The notes under the pieces: generated by a model
What the model was told of the DNA's origin: nothing
The model's input: only the letters and a program-made list of their open reading frames with translations
The model's database searches: none
NCBI GenBank assembly: GCA_964019695.1
Contig: OZ026525.1
Location: 90,863,779-90,927,778 of the forward strand
Reading direction: 5' to 3'
DNA from: Loripinus fragilis
Taxonomy: Eukaryota; Mollusca; Bivalvia; Lucinida; Lucinidae
Length of the DNA: 64,000 bases
Position numbers and translations under genes: made by a program
In this document: positions 13,901-27,710 of the stretch, in pieces
Layout: each line of letters starts with the position of its first letter
How positions within the stretch are numbered: position 1 is the first letter of the stretch

Positions 13901-14718
13901 ATCCAAAATTTTGTTGTTCATAGTCTTTAAATATTCAAGATCAGTTAGCAGAGAGTTATTATGTTTCCAGTAGGACTTTCCGTGAAAAATGTTAGTAAAG
14001 TTTAATTCTAATGTTACAAGTGAGTGGTCTGACCTATAGCTTGCTCCTATTTTACTATCTTTAATATATTGAGACATACTCTCAGATGTGAGAAAAAAAG
14101 TCTAATCTAGCCTGCTTAAGCGGGTTTCTTCTCCTCCATGTATAACGTTTAAGTTGTGGATTACTTTCACGAAAGGGATCAATAATGTCATTAGTTTCCA
14201 TGTAATCTAAAAGTAACTCTCTGGATTTGGGTTTATTTATATTTTTGTAATTTGAACATTCAATGTATGGATCTAGTACGAGGTTAAAGTCCCCACATAT
14301 GATATCATCACTATTTCCTATCTCTTTGAGATGCTGAATTATTTTTTTGAAAAGGCTAGGGCTATCAGAGTTTGGACCATATATGTTGATTAAAGTGAAT
14401 CTTTGTTGCTGAGCTGTTATATCAATCACAAGAAAGTTTCCTTCATTGTCTTTTATCTGCTTATGAATTTTACATTCTAATTTTTTTTCCAAATAATATT
14501 ACAACTCCTCTTGCATTTGATCTATAGTTGTTAAAAAGGCACTCTCCTTTCCATAAATCCAATATTGATCTTTCCTCAGTATCAGTAAAATGTGTCTCTT
14601 GAAGACAATAAATGTCACAGTCAGTATTTCTTAATAAATAAAAAAAATCTGTTCTTTTACTTATACCCCCAATACCTTGTGCATTGTATGACAGTATTTT
14701 CAACTCAGCCATTTTCAT
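10936..14718 (-). mobile_element. Tx1/L1-type LINE ORF2 (EN-RT-CCHC), degenerate
   Basis: Read from 14718 downward, this is a nearly full-length ORF2 broken by frameshifts. The endonuclease starts MAELKILSYNAQGIGG, with LQETH near 14600, CGDFNLVLD near 14295, ARLDFFSHI near 14090 and the catalytic SDHSLV near 14025. The reverse transcriptase shows GKSPGLSGFSADF near 13240, GFIKGRSIVENIQ near 12970, LLLIDFEKAFDSLSW near 12880, RGCRQGDPLSPYLL near 12700 and QYADDTSAMLDG near 12570. After that comes the long thumb/connection region typical of the L1/Tx1 group. A C-terminal knuckle CYYCHSQKETITHLFWTC lies near 11285-11235. The stop is at about 10936. No ORF1 is visible upstream (15300-14720), so the copy is 5'-incomplete. 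The RT frame is split between 13230 and 12680. Confidence 0.9.
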
Positions 14719-17540
14719 ATTGCACAGATTAATTTATTATTTATGTTCTATTTAAGTTTTAACAGGACAGCCTCAGTGAACAAGGTAAAAGATAAGTACC
14801 ATATACAAAAAAAAAATCCTCAAACATCAGCAAACAAATAGATAAGTAATCTTGGATTTTTGCTTGTGAATTAATTACTGATAGATTCATTGATTAATAG
14901 ATGGGTAGAAAAGCAGGGGTGTGGAATTTGCAAAATTCTATACTGGCACAGGGGCAAGTAAATGGTCATAATATATTTGTCCAATTAAAATTTTACTTGT
15001 CCCAAGGAAGATCCAGATCAGCTAGCTTCTGAAGAGTCTGAAAGAGCCAGCTGATCAGGATCCACACTGGTTTCCATACAGCATGGCATTGTACATTCAT
15101 AAAATAATTAATTAAAAAAGAAATACAGAATTGTATTGACTCTGTTTATACATGTACTAGCATATAGTAATTTTTAACTTGTCCTGAATGAAATGGGACC
15201 AGGTCAGCCATGTCGGACATGGTATTTCCACACCCCTGATAGAAAAAGACGAACTTTGACAGAAGCCATTGTTGTAATACGTTTAATACCCCCCAACTTA
15301 ATATAGAATGGACTTGCCCAAATGCCAAGCGTGGAAATTCTATCTATAAAATTCTTTACTTGCTATAGTGGCGATAAATTTGGTACAAACAGTGTTGATC
15401 CAGATCAGGCCCGAAAAAGCGTCAAACTGATCTGGATTCAAACTATTTGAGTGAGAAACGTTGACGCGCTGAGTGGAGGCATGTGTGCTTTATAGTGTTA
15501 GCCTTTGGTGGCTCCCATGTGGAGCTTATCAAGGGATTTTAGCTGGCTAGACCGAACCTCGCTTAATACGCATGGGCCAGGACATATGTTTTGTGTTAGT
15601 GCGTGTATGTGTTTGACTTGCCTCCTAGCGACCTTTAGAATTGGTTTACGGAGACCAATTACATTTCTCAGACTGGACCTAAATTACATCGTTGTCTTCA
15701 ATTACACCAGCAGCAAGCTAGACCCACGTCTGCTAAGCTTATTATTTTTTTTGAAAAAAAAACGACACCTTCCTCGAACCTGGGCCTGCTTCCTGGGTTA
15801 CATCTGGAACTAAGAAGCGTCAGTTACGTTGCGATGTACCAGTACTAATCAAGTAGCCTGATTCCTGGGTTGAACAAGTACAGTACTAAGTAGCCTTGTT
15901 CCTTGGATATACAGTACCAGCTTCCTGGGATGTACATGTATCAGTACCATGTGCGGATCCAGAGGGAAAGGGAGTCCAGACCCTCCCTGGAAAATCACAA
16001 GTGATATGAGTTTCCATCGAAATTAGCAATTGGACTCCTCCCCCCCTCTGAAAAGTTGGACCCCCCCCCCCCCTGGAAAATGTTGGACCAACTCTGGATC
16101 CTTGGAAAAGTATGTTTTCTCTGTAATAAAACCATTGGAGCCCCTCTGTAAGCTGTAAAACAAGTTGAGGACTAAAAAAAGTTGTCCAGACTGTTTTCTG
16201 GCCGCTAGGCCTGGATCTCCTCCCCCCGAAATTTATTCCTGGATCTGCGCATGAGTACTAAGATTGATCAATTCTCTATCAAGACTTTGAATTTACATTT
16301 GCAACGTCTGCCTCATACCAGTTTCATAAAAGTGTTCCCAAACGACTGATTTCTCCGTATCTACCGTCTGATATTGCCCAGATCAAACTGAAATACACCG
16401 TCTGAAATCTCCTGTATGCCACGTGCCACCAAGCAACCAAATAAAATGATAAATGCAGTACAAAAAATGTTGGTAGGTGGGTAACTGGAAGGCGACAATC
16501 AAAGTATAACTCATCGCTTAAAGCTTGCATTCAAATTCAAAGTATTCAATGAATAAAATACAGAAACAACTTACCCGCCAAATGTCGCGTGCATCAGTAA
16601 ACAACTGTTTTCGCCATATCCGACCGTTTTGCTACCAAATTATCAACATCGGATGTACACTGTGGTGTTGGTATTTCTGTAATTAAAGGGAAGAAAATTG
16701 AAATGTTGTTTCAAAGTCCCATTTAAGAAGGAACAGCAGATAACTAGATAGCCGGAACATTATCCAGCATGCAAGGAGTTAATTGACTCGTTGTTCTAAT
16801 AGAAAGGCTTCAATTTATTGCCAATTATAAAATGTGAAAATTGGCGACGCTTGGCGGAGTCTATTTGGTGTAAAAACTGCGAAAAGATGATCTAAAGAAG
16901 AGCCGACTTGCCAGTATCTACTACTCATTAGCTCATTTAAACTATGTTCTTCGACGTCTGATCAGGGTCTCCACAGTTTCTTATAAAAGGTTCTATAAAA
17001 ATCTGAACAAAAAATATAAATACCACCATAAAACCCTTGGTTCAGAAATGGACTGGTCCAACTTATAAGAGTGGGAAATTACATACAGTTTAAATGGGTA
17101 ATATTTATATTTCTTATATTATAAATTATGAAAATACGGCATTAATTTTGTAATATAAATAATAATAATTAGGCTGGCACCATTATTTCCAAGTATGTTA
17201 TATCACAACCAGAATCTTGAAATTATTTTGACTTTGAAGAAACCAAATATTGCAGACCTAAATGAAACCCCACAGAACTCAGTCACCTGATTAGGGTCTT
17301 CAGTAATTATCCTTATCAAATAAATTTACCAATAAACCAACACGCTGTATTGGACCCCATGCTGTGTTGTTGCGTGAGGTGATTGGTGACATCCAAACAA
17401 AATGGACCCAGATCAGGCACGACAACGGGATTTTTATTGGATCCAAACAGATGGTATATCGTATATCTAAAAAAAGTAAAAATTTTAAAAAAAAGATTGA
17501 AAGAAAAAAAAAGACGCTTATAAAATAATGTCAATGCTGC
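14719..17540. other. Gene-free stretch
   Basis: No recognisable coding sequence. Repeated GATCCAGA/TCTGGATCC and C-tract blocks at 15950-16110 look like decayed interspersed repeats. Confidence 0.45.
15386..15449. repeat. CAAACAGTTTGGATC-type hairpin, copy 2
   Basis: GATCCAGATCAGGC faces GATCTGGATTCAAACTATTTG. Same family as 518-584. Confidence 0.55.
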
Positions 17541-17544
17541 GTGT

Positions 17545-17858
17545 GCATGCATATGCAGGCAAATGCTCTCATATGGTAGTAACATATTTTCGCATAAGAG
17601 ATTAATTGATTTCGATCTATGCGGTTTTCACTAGAGTGTACTGTTCCAGTTTTGCATTGATATTCTGGCTTCTCCAACATGAGCTTTTATCAGGGGCATT
17701 TGCATGCATATGCAGGCAAATGCTCTCATATGGTAGTAACATATTTTCGCATAAGAGATTAATTGATTTCGATCTATGCGGTTTTCACTAGAGTGTACTG
17801 TTCCAGTTTTGCATTGATATTCTGGCTTCTCCAACATGAGCTTTTATCAGGGGCATTT
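17545..17858. repeat. Tandem duplication, 157-bp unit x2
   Basis: Two almost identical units begin GCATGCATATGCAGGCAAAT at 17545 and 17702 and end in TTTTATCAGGGGCATT. A related stub, GGCATTTGCGCATGTGCG, recurs at 17852 and 18094. Their near-identity points to a recent duplication. Confidence 0.9.
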
Positions 17859-20800
17859 GCGCATGTGCGATAAGCACCAACATACATCTACAAATATTAT
17901 CTATGTAGACCTGTAGACGTTGGATCTTTATTCCCTTTACAACTAAATTCGATATTCCACACCTCTTTCTCTGAAAATCTATATTGTCATAGAAATAGAG
18001 CAGACTCTGATGTAATGGCACCCATGTTTTCACTGTCAAAGTATCCCATTGAATATCTCACTTTGGATACGTAAACATGTGCGTTAATGAGTGGCATTTG
18101 CGCATGTGCGATTAGTACCAGCTTATAGATCAATGGAATTGTCCATAAAGTGTGAAGGACGGCCCATTTTATATATAGAGGGATTTCATAAAAAAATATT
18201 ACATTCCTTCTCTGGAGATCGAGTTTGTCCTAGAATACAGAATAGATCCTAGTGAAAAGTCGTTTGTGCAGAATTTCCTCTGGGTCTTCACTGTTTGTCA
18301 TAGTCCCCGTTTGCCTCAAATTGATCTAAACAAAATCTTAACAATTTTGTTTCGCAACTATATAGGAGTCTACAACGACTGTATCATTTTGACACACCAG
18401 CGCATGAAAAAGCTGCAACAACGATCATTCCTCGTCCGTTTGGACGTACTGTAACCCTTTGTTCATTTGATCAGTGTCTCCACTGTGATTTGGTAGTTTT
18501 AAACAGTTTTGATTAGCACTCCCATTTGTGGACAGCGGGAATGATCAGTTTACTTGTACGCGTCGCGAGAAAACCTGACTTTGTTACCTCCGAACAGATA
18601 AGGTGCAGGACAGAATACGCATCTGCGCAGTCTGATCATCACCTTTATTTTTCGCTATAACAGCACAATTTATTCTTAAAAGGGTATCCTTTGGAAGCAA
18701 AGACTGCATCAAAGAACTGAAACTAGAGTGTTCATATTTCCTGGGCCAGGCTAGCTAGTTTCTGTCATTTAGGCGTCATCAGTGACCCTCTAATAGTTTC
18801 AAAGTTCCACAATGAAACCCTTGATCCCAAAAGGACAAGAAAATAATATCTACACCGGACCAGAGTCCAAAGAACGCGGCGTTTAGTCAGGGTATTCACT
18901 GTTCGCGCACACTATTGAATAAATATCCCGAGCGATGATAAGACTGCACAAGTTGTGTATACTAATCTACGCGTCAGCATGCAAGAAAGCGATTTTTTTT
19001 CTTGCGACGTTAAACAAATTTATTATGAATAGGCGGCCCTGATCTAGGTCTACGCTGTTTGCAATACAAGCAGTAACTCCACATGGTATGGTTCGAATTG
19101 CCTATCGTTGATTTATTATTATTTTATTTTAATCAGGGTCTTTACTGTTCGCTCTCAGATGGTTCCTCTAAAAGTTCAATAAAATTTAAAAACTGACACC
19201 AACAGCTGTAAAATTAAAATGAACCCGTCCGATTGATTTATTTTTAAATATTTATACAATATTTCAAGAGGGTGACATATTTAGCTATTGATAAATGGGG
19301 AACGTTCATTCGGCTTAAATCTTACTGATCAGGGAGGGTGAAAATACAGCAGATCTCTCTACATACTTTATGAGCACCTAACATAGGTCAAGCGATGATC
19401 AGACTGTGTCTGTGTACTTGTAAGGTAGACTAATCAACGCGTTTTCTTTATTTGTTATGAAATGTATTAAACTTATAAATTATACTAAAATGCTTGTTTC
19501 ATTTGATGCAAATTTGATGTACACTCTGATCAATGTTCGATGCACACGCACAGAAAATTTTGGCAGACTATTCTTATAGTAATGCTACACATTTTCGATA
19601 ATCTGTTTCACTATAAAACATTGTCACAGTCCAGTGGATTAAACGCCTTAAGCTATGCATGGTTACTATGGTGACTCTGCCACTTGCTAAGGGATTAAAA
19701 ATACAAGTAGTGGCCCGGCAGAATGAGATACGAACACTCGATGTCCTCAATTGTTCGACATAAGAAGAAGAAGAAGAAGAAGAAGAAGTAGGAGAATTGT
19801 GCGTCATTACCGCGGGCTTTAAAATGAGACCTCTAAACATCACTAAAGTGAACGTGTTGAAATATTCTTGTTATAACGTTGCTACTACATTATGACCTTA
19901 CAATACGTTAGACGCCCGTACAAAGCCTTCAAAAAGGTGGTCTCAGACAGGTATACGGTTCTCGCAAGGCTGATAACAGTTATTTTTTGCTAGAAGCAGG
20001 ATGCACAACTGCGCATAGATCATAAGATGGCCTACTGTATAATGGAGTAGAATAACACTTTTTCGTCGAATTCGCTGACCATTAAAATGCCTCATTCCAC
20101 GATTCCGCATTTCTTCCGCACATAATTCGCTAATCGTAATATTTTTCGCCACAATTCGTTAATCACTAGGCAATAGTGACCAACTTTATTTTATAGGTAT
20201 AAGAATGTCTGGTAAAGACCATCCCTCCCCTCTGTAAAATAAATTAAATACTTATAAAAAAATCTAAGACTCTTTACCCAGAGTCCCTCCTCCCCACTCA
20301 CCTTGACGAAGCTTTCTGGTTCTGCGCATTTAACTTCTTTGGAAAGTGCTTGAGACTAATTTCCCAAGTTAAGGTCCAGACGAATGTTGTTTTTTTTCTT
20401 TTTTGAGAAACACCGACAATCTGACAATTATAAGCTATGTAATGTTTGCACTGTTGGATTAGTAACAACTCAAAATATAAAGATCAATTATTTAAATCTT
20501 ACCTGGGACCGTTCCAAATATACACGGACAATTGACTATTCAAATGTGATTATTAAGAAAGAAATATAAAACGCATGCTTCAAAAGAAATATGTTCTCCA
20601 TAGATATATAACAATAAAGCTTTTGTTCCATACAAAGACAGGGATAGGTTTCAAAATACCTCTTCCTTTGTAAATTAAACCCACGTCATGTAAAATGGTA
20701 TGTAGCTTCTTTAGAACAATATTGTCAGAACCCAAGATACTGTATTGAACTGATGTTGCAATTGGTGAATCTGACATGAAATATGTTAATGAACCACACT

Positions 20801-20980
20801 ATATACAATGTACATACATATTCCTGCGAGGTAGGTGTGTGAAAATATCCATCATACCACAACAGTTACTCCATTTCTTGTGCCTCGTCTCATATATTTT
20901 TAAAAAACCTTAGCACGGTATCGTTTCATGATGTCCAAGTCTACGATATAATCTATGTTATTATACCTCACATGAATTTC
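17859..20980. other. Gene-free stretch
   Basis: No exon or domain recognised. Several short TGATCAGGGTCT-like stubs (near 16965, 18887, 19133) look like eroded repeats. Confidence 0.45.
19763..19788. repeat. (GAA)n microsatellite
   Basis: Eight to nine GAA triplets. Confidence 0.9.
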
Positions 20981-21065
20981 CCAGATTTTTAGACTATCAC
21001 CCGCTGCTATAACGACGACGAATACTATCACTCGTTTGCCATAGCAGCTGGCGATAGTCTTAAAT
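20981..21065. repeat. Hairpin MITE-like repeat
   Basis: TTTAGACTATCACCCGCTGC faces GCAGCTGGCGATAGTCTTAA around a loop of roughly 45 bases. Confidence 0.65.
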
Positions 21066-23695
21066 ATCAGTATAGTCACAAGATGTGCAACGCCAATGCG
21101 CGTACGGTTCGTCCACGTCAGTACGGTTCGTCCACATCAGGAGACGTTCAAAAGCAATGCTGGACTGGAGTCATGATTTGGCGACTTTCAACTCCCAATA
21201 ACTTTGTTGTCTATGGACAGCAACTTATAGTGTGGGCGCTCGTTTTCTTAGTTAGGACAAGAGGAACACGTTGAGAACAAATTTGAGTGGGTTTGGCGAA
21301 AAATTCTACATGTATTTTTCAACAAAACCACATCTTGCACAGTATCTCCTTTAAAAATGACGCTACTCGGTACTGATTTTGGCGTCATCAGCTTTAATGA
21401 CGTAATTTGTAAAACAGAGCGTCGTTGATCATAGTAGGGGATCCAGAGAATTAAAACAAATGGATAAAAAGTGGCCAGAAAGTAGTAAAAGTTAGTTTAG
21501 ACGATATCCTGGTTTATTATGATGTTTTAGAAGTGTGAAAACGGATACTGCACAAATTTTAAATCTTTCAAAAGGTGTTTAATCATAGGGTAACCATAGC
21601 TACCCTCACGCAGGCTTCACAGAAGACTATTCATTGCATTGCTTAAAAGAAAAGCACGTTTGACAACATAATGCACATTTTTAAACTATCTGCATATTTC
21701 CTTAAAAGCGCTTAATTCAGTGCAGCAAACTGCTATAAAGATTAAAATAATTAACGCATATGATAACTGTTATATACGTTACTTACTTTCAAACATACTA
21801 TACAATGATTACTTGACGTCAGAGAAGGTTGTTCGAGCGGACCCCCTGAACCTCTTCTGGATCCGCCACTGCAGACTCATCAGTGCACTCACTTTTGGTA
21901 CTGTAGCCAAGGCTCAGGTGAACCTGTGCACTGTGCAGGCTCGCTAGAGCCTTACCTGCTAGCATATATGAGACCCTATTCGCCATTTGAATCAGCACGA
22001 CAATTTGGTACTTATGGATTCTTAAGGCATCATGGGACAGTTTCGAAATTGGAGATGTACGAATTTTAATATATTCTAGTGTAGGGGTCTAAAATAGCAT
22101 ATTTTGATTTAAAAAGAGGATATATAAGCATATTTCAGCTAAAAAGCCTTCATGGATGTGCAGTTCTACAAGTTTGAATGAAATTCGCAACTAAAACTTC
22201 CTAACTTACAGCCCTGCTTGTGTTGACGGACATCGTGTCAGCTGCAGTTGACAGTTGTTTCAAGTAAGCATTTAAATTGTCATGAATTCCGAGTGATTTT
22301 GCCAAAAAAGTTAATTGGTAAGTTCAGTTTCCCCTTGTGACTTTGAATAGTGTGATATAATTGATATATGAAAGATAGTGATATGGCTGGTGACATGCAG
22401 GTAACTTTCGGTTTCCATATAAGTTGTGTTGGGGTCAGTGTATTTTCTCTATTGAAAAAGTGCTGATGGGGATATAACAAACACTCCACTGGTACCTAGG
22501 TTTGGGCCATAGGGTATTTATTTTTAATTTTCCAGACTTTGATTCTTGTGTGGAGTACGACAAGGTAGGAAGTGAGTTGATGTGCTTATTTGTTGAGAAT
22601 TTATCGAGTTTTTAAAAAAAGTATGCGTTAACGGACCAAAATGTCCTCAAAAGAACCGTCATGTGATGCCTGATGCAATGTCGACTGACTAAGGCTCAGG
22701 CTTGGGGTGGGGTAACTACCTATATATGATGTAGTACGGATGTGCGTGCCGAATAGCCCCCCTTTCTCAGCGCTGGCAGGTATACGATAAGCCCCCTTTT
22801 CGAAGAAAAGGTAAATGACTGACCCAGTTTTTCATTAATGATATATGAATGTTCTTGTTTTCTGACATCCCTGTTTGAATATAGATCAACTCATATTTTT
22901 GCTCAGATATTCAGCTCAGAAACCAAAATTGCAATATTTATTTGTAAGCTTTGTTACAGACAACAAAGAGGGTATATAAAAAATAAAGAACAGTAGAATA
23001 GGTCTTTTTCAACGACCAAGTATATAATTGGGGTAGGTATAAATAAAAAACTGGCTCACACACCCATACCAAATTTACCCGTCGAGTTACCCCCTGAGGA
23101 CTCAGGCGAGCCTGTGCAAAAGTCAGAGCCATTCGTTGCTTGCATATATAGCGAAAGATTGCCATTTGAGCCAGCATTTCAAACATTGTTTTTTTTTCGC
23201 AGTGTCAAGTGATTTTACTAGTATATATAAGGCTAAGACAAATGTGCAAACCCATCAGAGCATTCGCTTCTCGCATCAACGGTTCATAAATCGACATTTG
23301 ATCAACCGAACGAGATTTGGTTTTTTGACCAAGGCTCTGACGAGCCTGAGCCTGTGCAATTTGTGGTATCTTGCCAGGGTCATAGTCATTTTACAATGTG
23401 AAAACCGTCAAAATCTTGTGTGGTTCAAACGGCGATTTCGGTGTCTTTTAAGCGAGAAGCGATGCTCTTGCGAGCAGGTTCGCCTGAGCTTTCGCGACGG
23501 TACCCAAATAGTATAAGCTGACTAAAATGACAATTTGATTACCAGAAGCGAAGGCTCTGGTTAGACTGCACATCGGGTCTTTATGTTCTTTCTAGTTTTA
23601 TTTATATCTTCACTGATTTTAATTTCAACTAAATAAAAAAATGTAACAAGCTCCTTGTACCCTCCTGAATGTAATTCACGAAAACAACTTATGCT
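21066..23695. other. Gene-free stretch with recurrent GGCTCAGGCGAGCC motif
   Basis: No convincing exon. The palindromic motif GGCTCAGGCGAGCCTGTGCA or a close variant occurs near 21905-21955, 23098, 23328 and 23470 (inverted). Eroded MITE ends are the likely source, because the same motif sits inside the TIR elements at 26909 and 27711. Confidence 0.45.
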
Positions 23696-24065
23696 AATTA
23701 GAGGATCTTACATGAGTGCTCATGTTTTATTGAATTTATTAAAAGAGTTGAGGAAAAGAGATAAAATGCGAGTCTTGCTGAGCATTTTATCTTTTTTTCG
23801 CAACGAGTTTAATAAATTCAATAATGCAAGAGCACGAATGTTAGATTCGATTTATCATATGACATTAAGAATACTTTGAAATCTCATTTCTGACGTAAAA
23901 AAGTTATAATTTTGTCATTATGTACGCAACGTTGTTATGGACGTCATAACGTTTCCCGAAAATCGATAAACCACCAGTGGTTTACAGATTTTATTGCATG
24001 GCGTTATTTCACTCCCAGACGCGACGTCATATAACATATGATAATTAATCTTCTATTGGGTTATT
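23696..24065. mobile_element. Interspersed repeat family, copy 1
   Basis: Begins AGAGGATCTTACATGAGTGC and ends near CGACGTCATATAACATATGA. The same blocks occur in order at 43227-43545, including AAAAGAGAT, AGCACGAATG, AAACCACNAGTG and CGACGTCAT. It has no coding potential. Confidence 0.7.
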
Positions 24066-26621
24066 TGTGATTTCGCTAAAACACAAATTAGCCTTACCTT
24101 GCAATTCCTAGTTAAACCTAGCATTCGAACACGCCGTTTAAGGGCTATCAATTACCCATGGAATACTACTAGTCATCTTGTCTCTGGTGTATGGTTAGTT
24201 TTTGACAGCGTCTTAATAACCTGATAACCTGAAAAAACGGATACTTTAGAAATAGAGAAAACCTACAATATTTGAAAACATAATATTCGATTTTATTGAG
24301 TCTGTTCATGAGAACTAATGGAAAGTGCAACAATTCACAAGCCCCTTAGCACCGGCTTAAGTGGCATTCTGCTTTCCCTCAGAACCCAATATTCCTGAAG
24401 GACCAGAATATGAAAATATCAACACTATATCGATGCACGGGAGACGTTTTACCAACTCCTCACAGAAACATAACAGTTGTTGTGGCTAAAAACGAATCCT
24501 TCAGAAATAATGGTAAAGGAATAAAAACAATAGTCAAGTTTATTCCTTTGTAAAAGCTTGATCACTATGGACAATTGATTTTTTAATCAGTGATTTGTTT
24601 AAACCTCTACCCAGAGTATGTAACAAGATAATCTGATAAATATTGCAATCGGTTCCGAAGAAAAATGGCAAACATTTTGTAAAAAAAAATTCATTGAAAG
24701 CACTGTAAAGTTCACAAAAAGGTATGGACGTCAAAACGTAACTCTAATTTGTGTTACTTGTCTCACTAATTAAAACTATAAACAATGATTCGATAGCATA
24801 TCGTTCAGACTAGGTCTTTAATCTCAAGTTTGTCTAATCTCAATGCAACAGTAACACATCGAAAATGAAGCGTCTTGGAAAAGTTTAAATCGCCCCCTTG
24901 CCTGTTTCAATAGGACCTTGTGGTGGCATTTATGACAACACAAATCATGAAATTCAACTGTCCCATGAAAAATGATCAGTCTTAAAAATGAGTTTAATAC
25001 ATTTAACATATCACTCACCAATACCCAGAAAAGGTATATATATCAACAGTGTAAAGTTACTTTTGGTCTTAGGTAAACAATTGTTTATAAAGCACATTTT
25101 CTGGTAAATGTGTAAACAATGAATACGAAAAGAAAAACAATGAAAGGATGTTACATAAATGATAAAAGTATTTAATGTTATGATGACACGAAAATGAAAA
25201 TGCATGAACTGTAAAACATATGTGTAAGTTAAAAGCGATACTGATTGGCCGATAGTGGCCCGATTTTACGTGCTTCCTGGGAAGGTGGCAACTGAACTGC
25301 CACCCCTTTGGTGTGAATTTGCACCTACTCTAATACTCAATAAGTATGTGGTGAAGCATTTTCCAATAAGTAATCTTAAACATTTCTATCTGTTAGTGTT
25401 GTCGTTATTTTCTTGGTCAATGCAATCGAATATAACAAAGCTTTTAAAGCAGTCGCAATTTACACCAGGTATATGGGGCAGTTAGGCTGCCATTAACTTG
25501 TGGAAAGTTAATGCTTTTATAGTGCAGGCTAAGATTATTTCAACACGAAAAAATAGGCAATCGGAATGTAGTTCGGGATCAGACTTTATTAAGCACGAAA
25601 CCCCATTCACAAACACCAATTTTCTTAATCAGACTATTTGTACAGTAGCAGTCTTATCAGGAAAACATGTTTGCATTCTTTTGTAAACAAAACAATTTCA
25701 ACTGCAATGGATTAGTCTCAATCATCTGCATTGTAAATATATGTGCAAATAAGCACCTAAAGAAGTGACAGTTGAGCTGGCACATATTTTGGTGTAATCT
25801 TACACTTATTTTCCTACTAAAACAGGGTGATGCCAGCATCTTTACAATGATAAATGTTAACATAGTCAACCAATTTTTGTTGAATCACTACACTTTAAAA
25901 GAAAATAACATTATTTAGAGCAGTTTTTTTAACTGCAGGATGAATGAAATTGTGTCATTTTCTAAAATTCTCTTAGATTCTTATCATTGAGCAAGCTAAT
26001 GTTGCGATTGGAGACGACAGCGTTGTGATAAGATAAGTTATGGTTCTAAGGCAGCCTGGAGAAACCATTGAGCTATTTCAGACTGTAAAACCCAATCCTT
26101 TTTCTTTTACTTCTACGTTCTGTCCCTTATAAGTTATATGTCTACAGCAGAAACTGTTTGCAAAGCTCGCTATTTTGCAGTTCCTCAATTCACATGTGTT
26201 CCATATGATATAGATAAAATTACTTTGGGAATGTTGGGCCCATTTGGTTTTTTGACAATTTGGGCCATATTGACTTGTGGACGTTTTGCAGTTAGAATTA
26301 TTATGACTGGTCGTTATGCTAATCGTTTGTCAGACTGGCGCACTGATTTTGTATAAAATGACAATTTCATTAGGTCCCAAATGGGTTAAACTGCTTCCAG
26401 TTCTAAGGCAGTGGTTTTGATGTTGATTGACTTTTTATTATTTCTTCCTTTTTTGTTTTTTGAACACATGTTCGACATGTCCCGTTTTCTAAGTGGCGAA
26501 CCCATATAGAATTTCGCTGGTGTACGCATTTCTTCTTAATTATACAAAAAACAAGGTCAGTCATGCACACAACTCGTGTTCTTTATTTATACCGTATATC
26601 CAGTAATGGGCACATAACATC
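24066..26621. other. Gene-free stretch
   Basis: No exon, RNA gene or recognisable repeat terminus. A 72-codon frame at 26138-26356 has a hydrophobic stretch but no known motif and no usable splice sites that I could pair. Confidence 0.4.
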
Positions 26622-26688
26622 GGACCACTATTGCGCCGCCAGGAAAACGCCATCCGAATGGCGTTTCGCTGGCGGGCCAATAGTGACC
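26622..26688. repeat. Strong GC-rich hairpin
   Basis: The arms GGACCACTATTGCGCCGCCA and GGCGGGCCAATAGTGACC enclose a second nested perfect stem, AAACGCCAT facing ATGGCGTTT. Its GC content is far above the surroundings. Confidence 0.75.
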
Positions 26689-26788
26689 TGAGCATGTAAT
26701 GTAACATGCAAACAGCTCTTCTGCTTGATCATCATACGAAATATCAAATGCATAAATCCATTATTGCAGGTTTACGTCCCTTTCAACA

Positions 26789-26872
26789 ATGTTTCCACCG
26801 CCTGTTTGTCCACCTACCTGTACGTAAGATAATCCACTCGCTAAAGCTCGTGGATCATACAGGCGGAAACAC
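26789..26872. repeat. Hairpin repeat
   Basis: GTTTCCACCGCCTGTTTGTC faces ATCATACAGGCGGAAAC, with a CCAC/GTGG inner stem. Confidence 0.65.
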
Positions 26873-26908
26873 ATGGTGTAACTATTACTACTCCGATACA
26901 TAACACAT

Positions 26909-27098
26909 TGAGCCGCAACATGAGATGTCCAACTAATAATGTGGTATGTGCGATCAGCAAAGGCTCAGGCCAGCCTGCACATAAGCCACTGGCCAAACAT
27001 CATTTGCGGTTTCTAAGCCTAAAAGGAGGCTGCACAGGCTCGCCTGAGTCTACACTTGTCAAAATGTCACACTGTTGGAAATCACGTGACCCGGTTCA
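26909..27098 (+). mobile_element. TGAGCCGC-ended MITE, copy 1
   Basis: About 190 bp. It starts TGAGCCGCAACATGAGATGT and ends GGAAATCACGTGACCCGGTTCA, an imperfect terminal inverted repeat. The interior holds the GGCTCAGG/CAGGCTCGCCTGAG palindrome. The homologous copy at 27711-27918 lies in the opposite orientation. Confidence 0.7.
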
Positions 27099-27133
27099 AA
27101 TATCTATGATTCCTCATATCCTGTATCAACATT

Positions 27134-27561
27134 CGGGAAAGTCCGCCACAATTCGAGAATCGAATCATAGGTCCGGTTTATGTGAGGAGAATTGTACCAA
27201 AAAGCTCCATTTTGTTAGCTGGAACTGGGTACAGCATTATTAAAATCGATTATTCTTGTTATCAGAAAAAAATAATCAGCAGAATAAATAAAGTCATAAA
27301 TTTTATGTATTTTTTTAATAAAATAGCGATATTTTATTGAAAAAAAACAACAACATAAAAACTTCATTTTATAACCATTCGTTTTGCTGCTATCACACTT
27401 GAAACTGTGTCAACATGGTTTCTTTGACGTCAGCATCACGTTATATAACGTCAGCGTCACTTTATCACCCGCGTTATCAAAGTAGATCCTCGATGTACAT
27501 CCGTGGTCTGATTCTACGGGATTTCGCGGAATTGGCCGAGGTAGTTCCGATTGCTGGTATC
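27134..27561 (+). mobile_element. Interspersed repeat family, copy 1
   Basis: About 430 bp, shared block by block with 59416-59849: CGAGAATCRAATCAT, AAAAGCTCCATTTTRTTAGC, AAAATCGATTATTCT, TATATAACGTCAGC, GTAGATCCTCGATGTACATC and GAATTGGCCGAGG. It has no coding capacity. Confidence 0.75.
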
Positions 27562-27710
27562 AAATTACTTTGCAACGATTGCCTAATCTCAGCTATTTTC
27601 ATACTCCTCATACACATGTTTAGAATTACCAAGTTTCACTTATATACACGCGTGTCACATTTGCTTGGTCAGGATCATGTTGCGCTGTGTGTGCTTCTAA
27701 TTCAATCAAA

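Noticed and set aside
26138..26356. 72-codon frame with hydrophobic segment (GPFGFLTIWAIL)
   Set aside because: No homologous motif recognised, no splice sites in a consistent phase, lies in a repeat-rich region.
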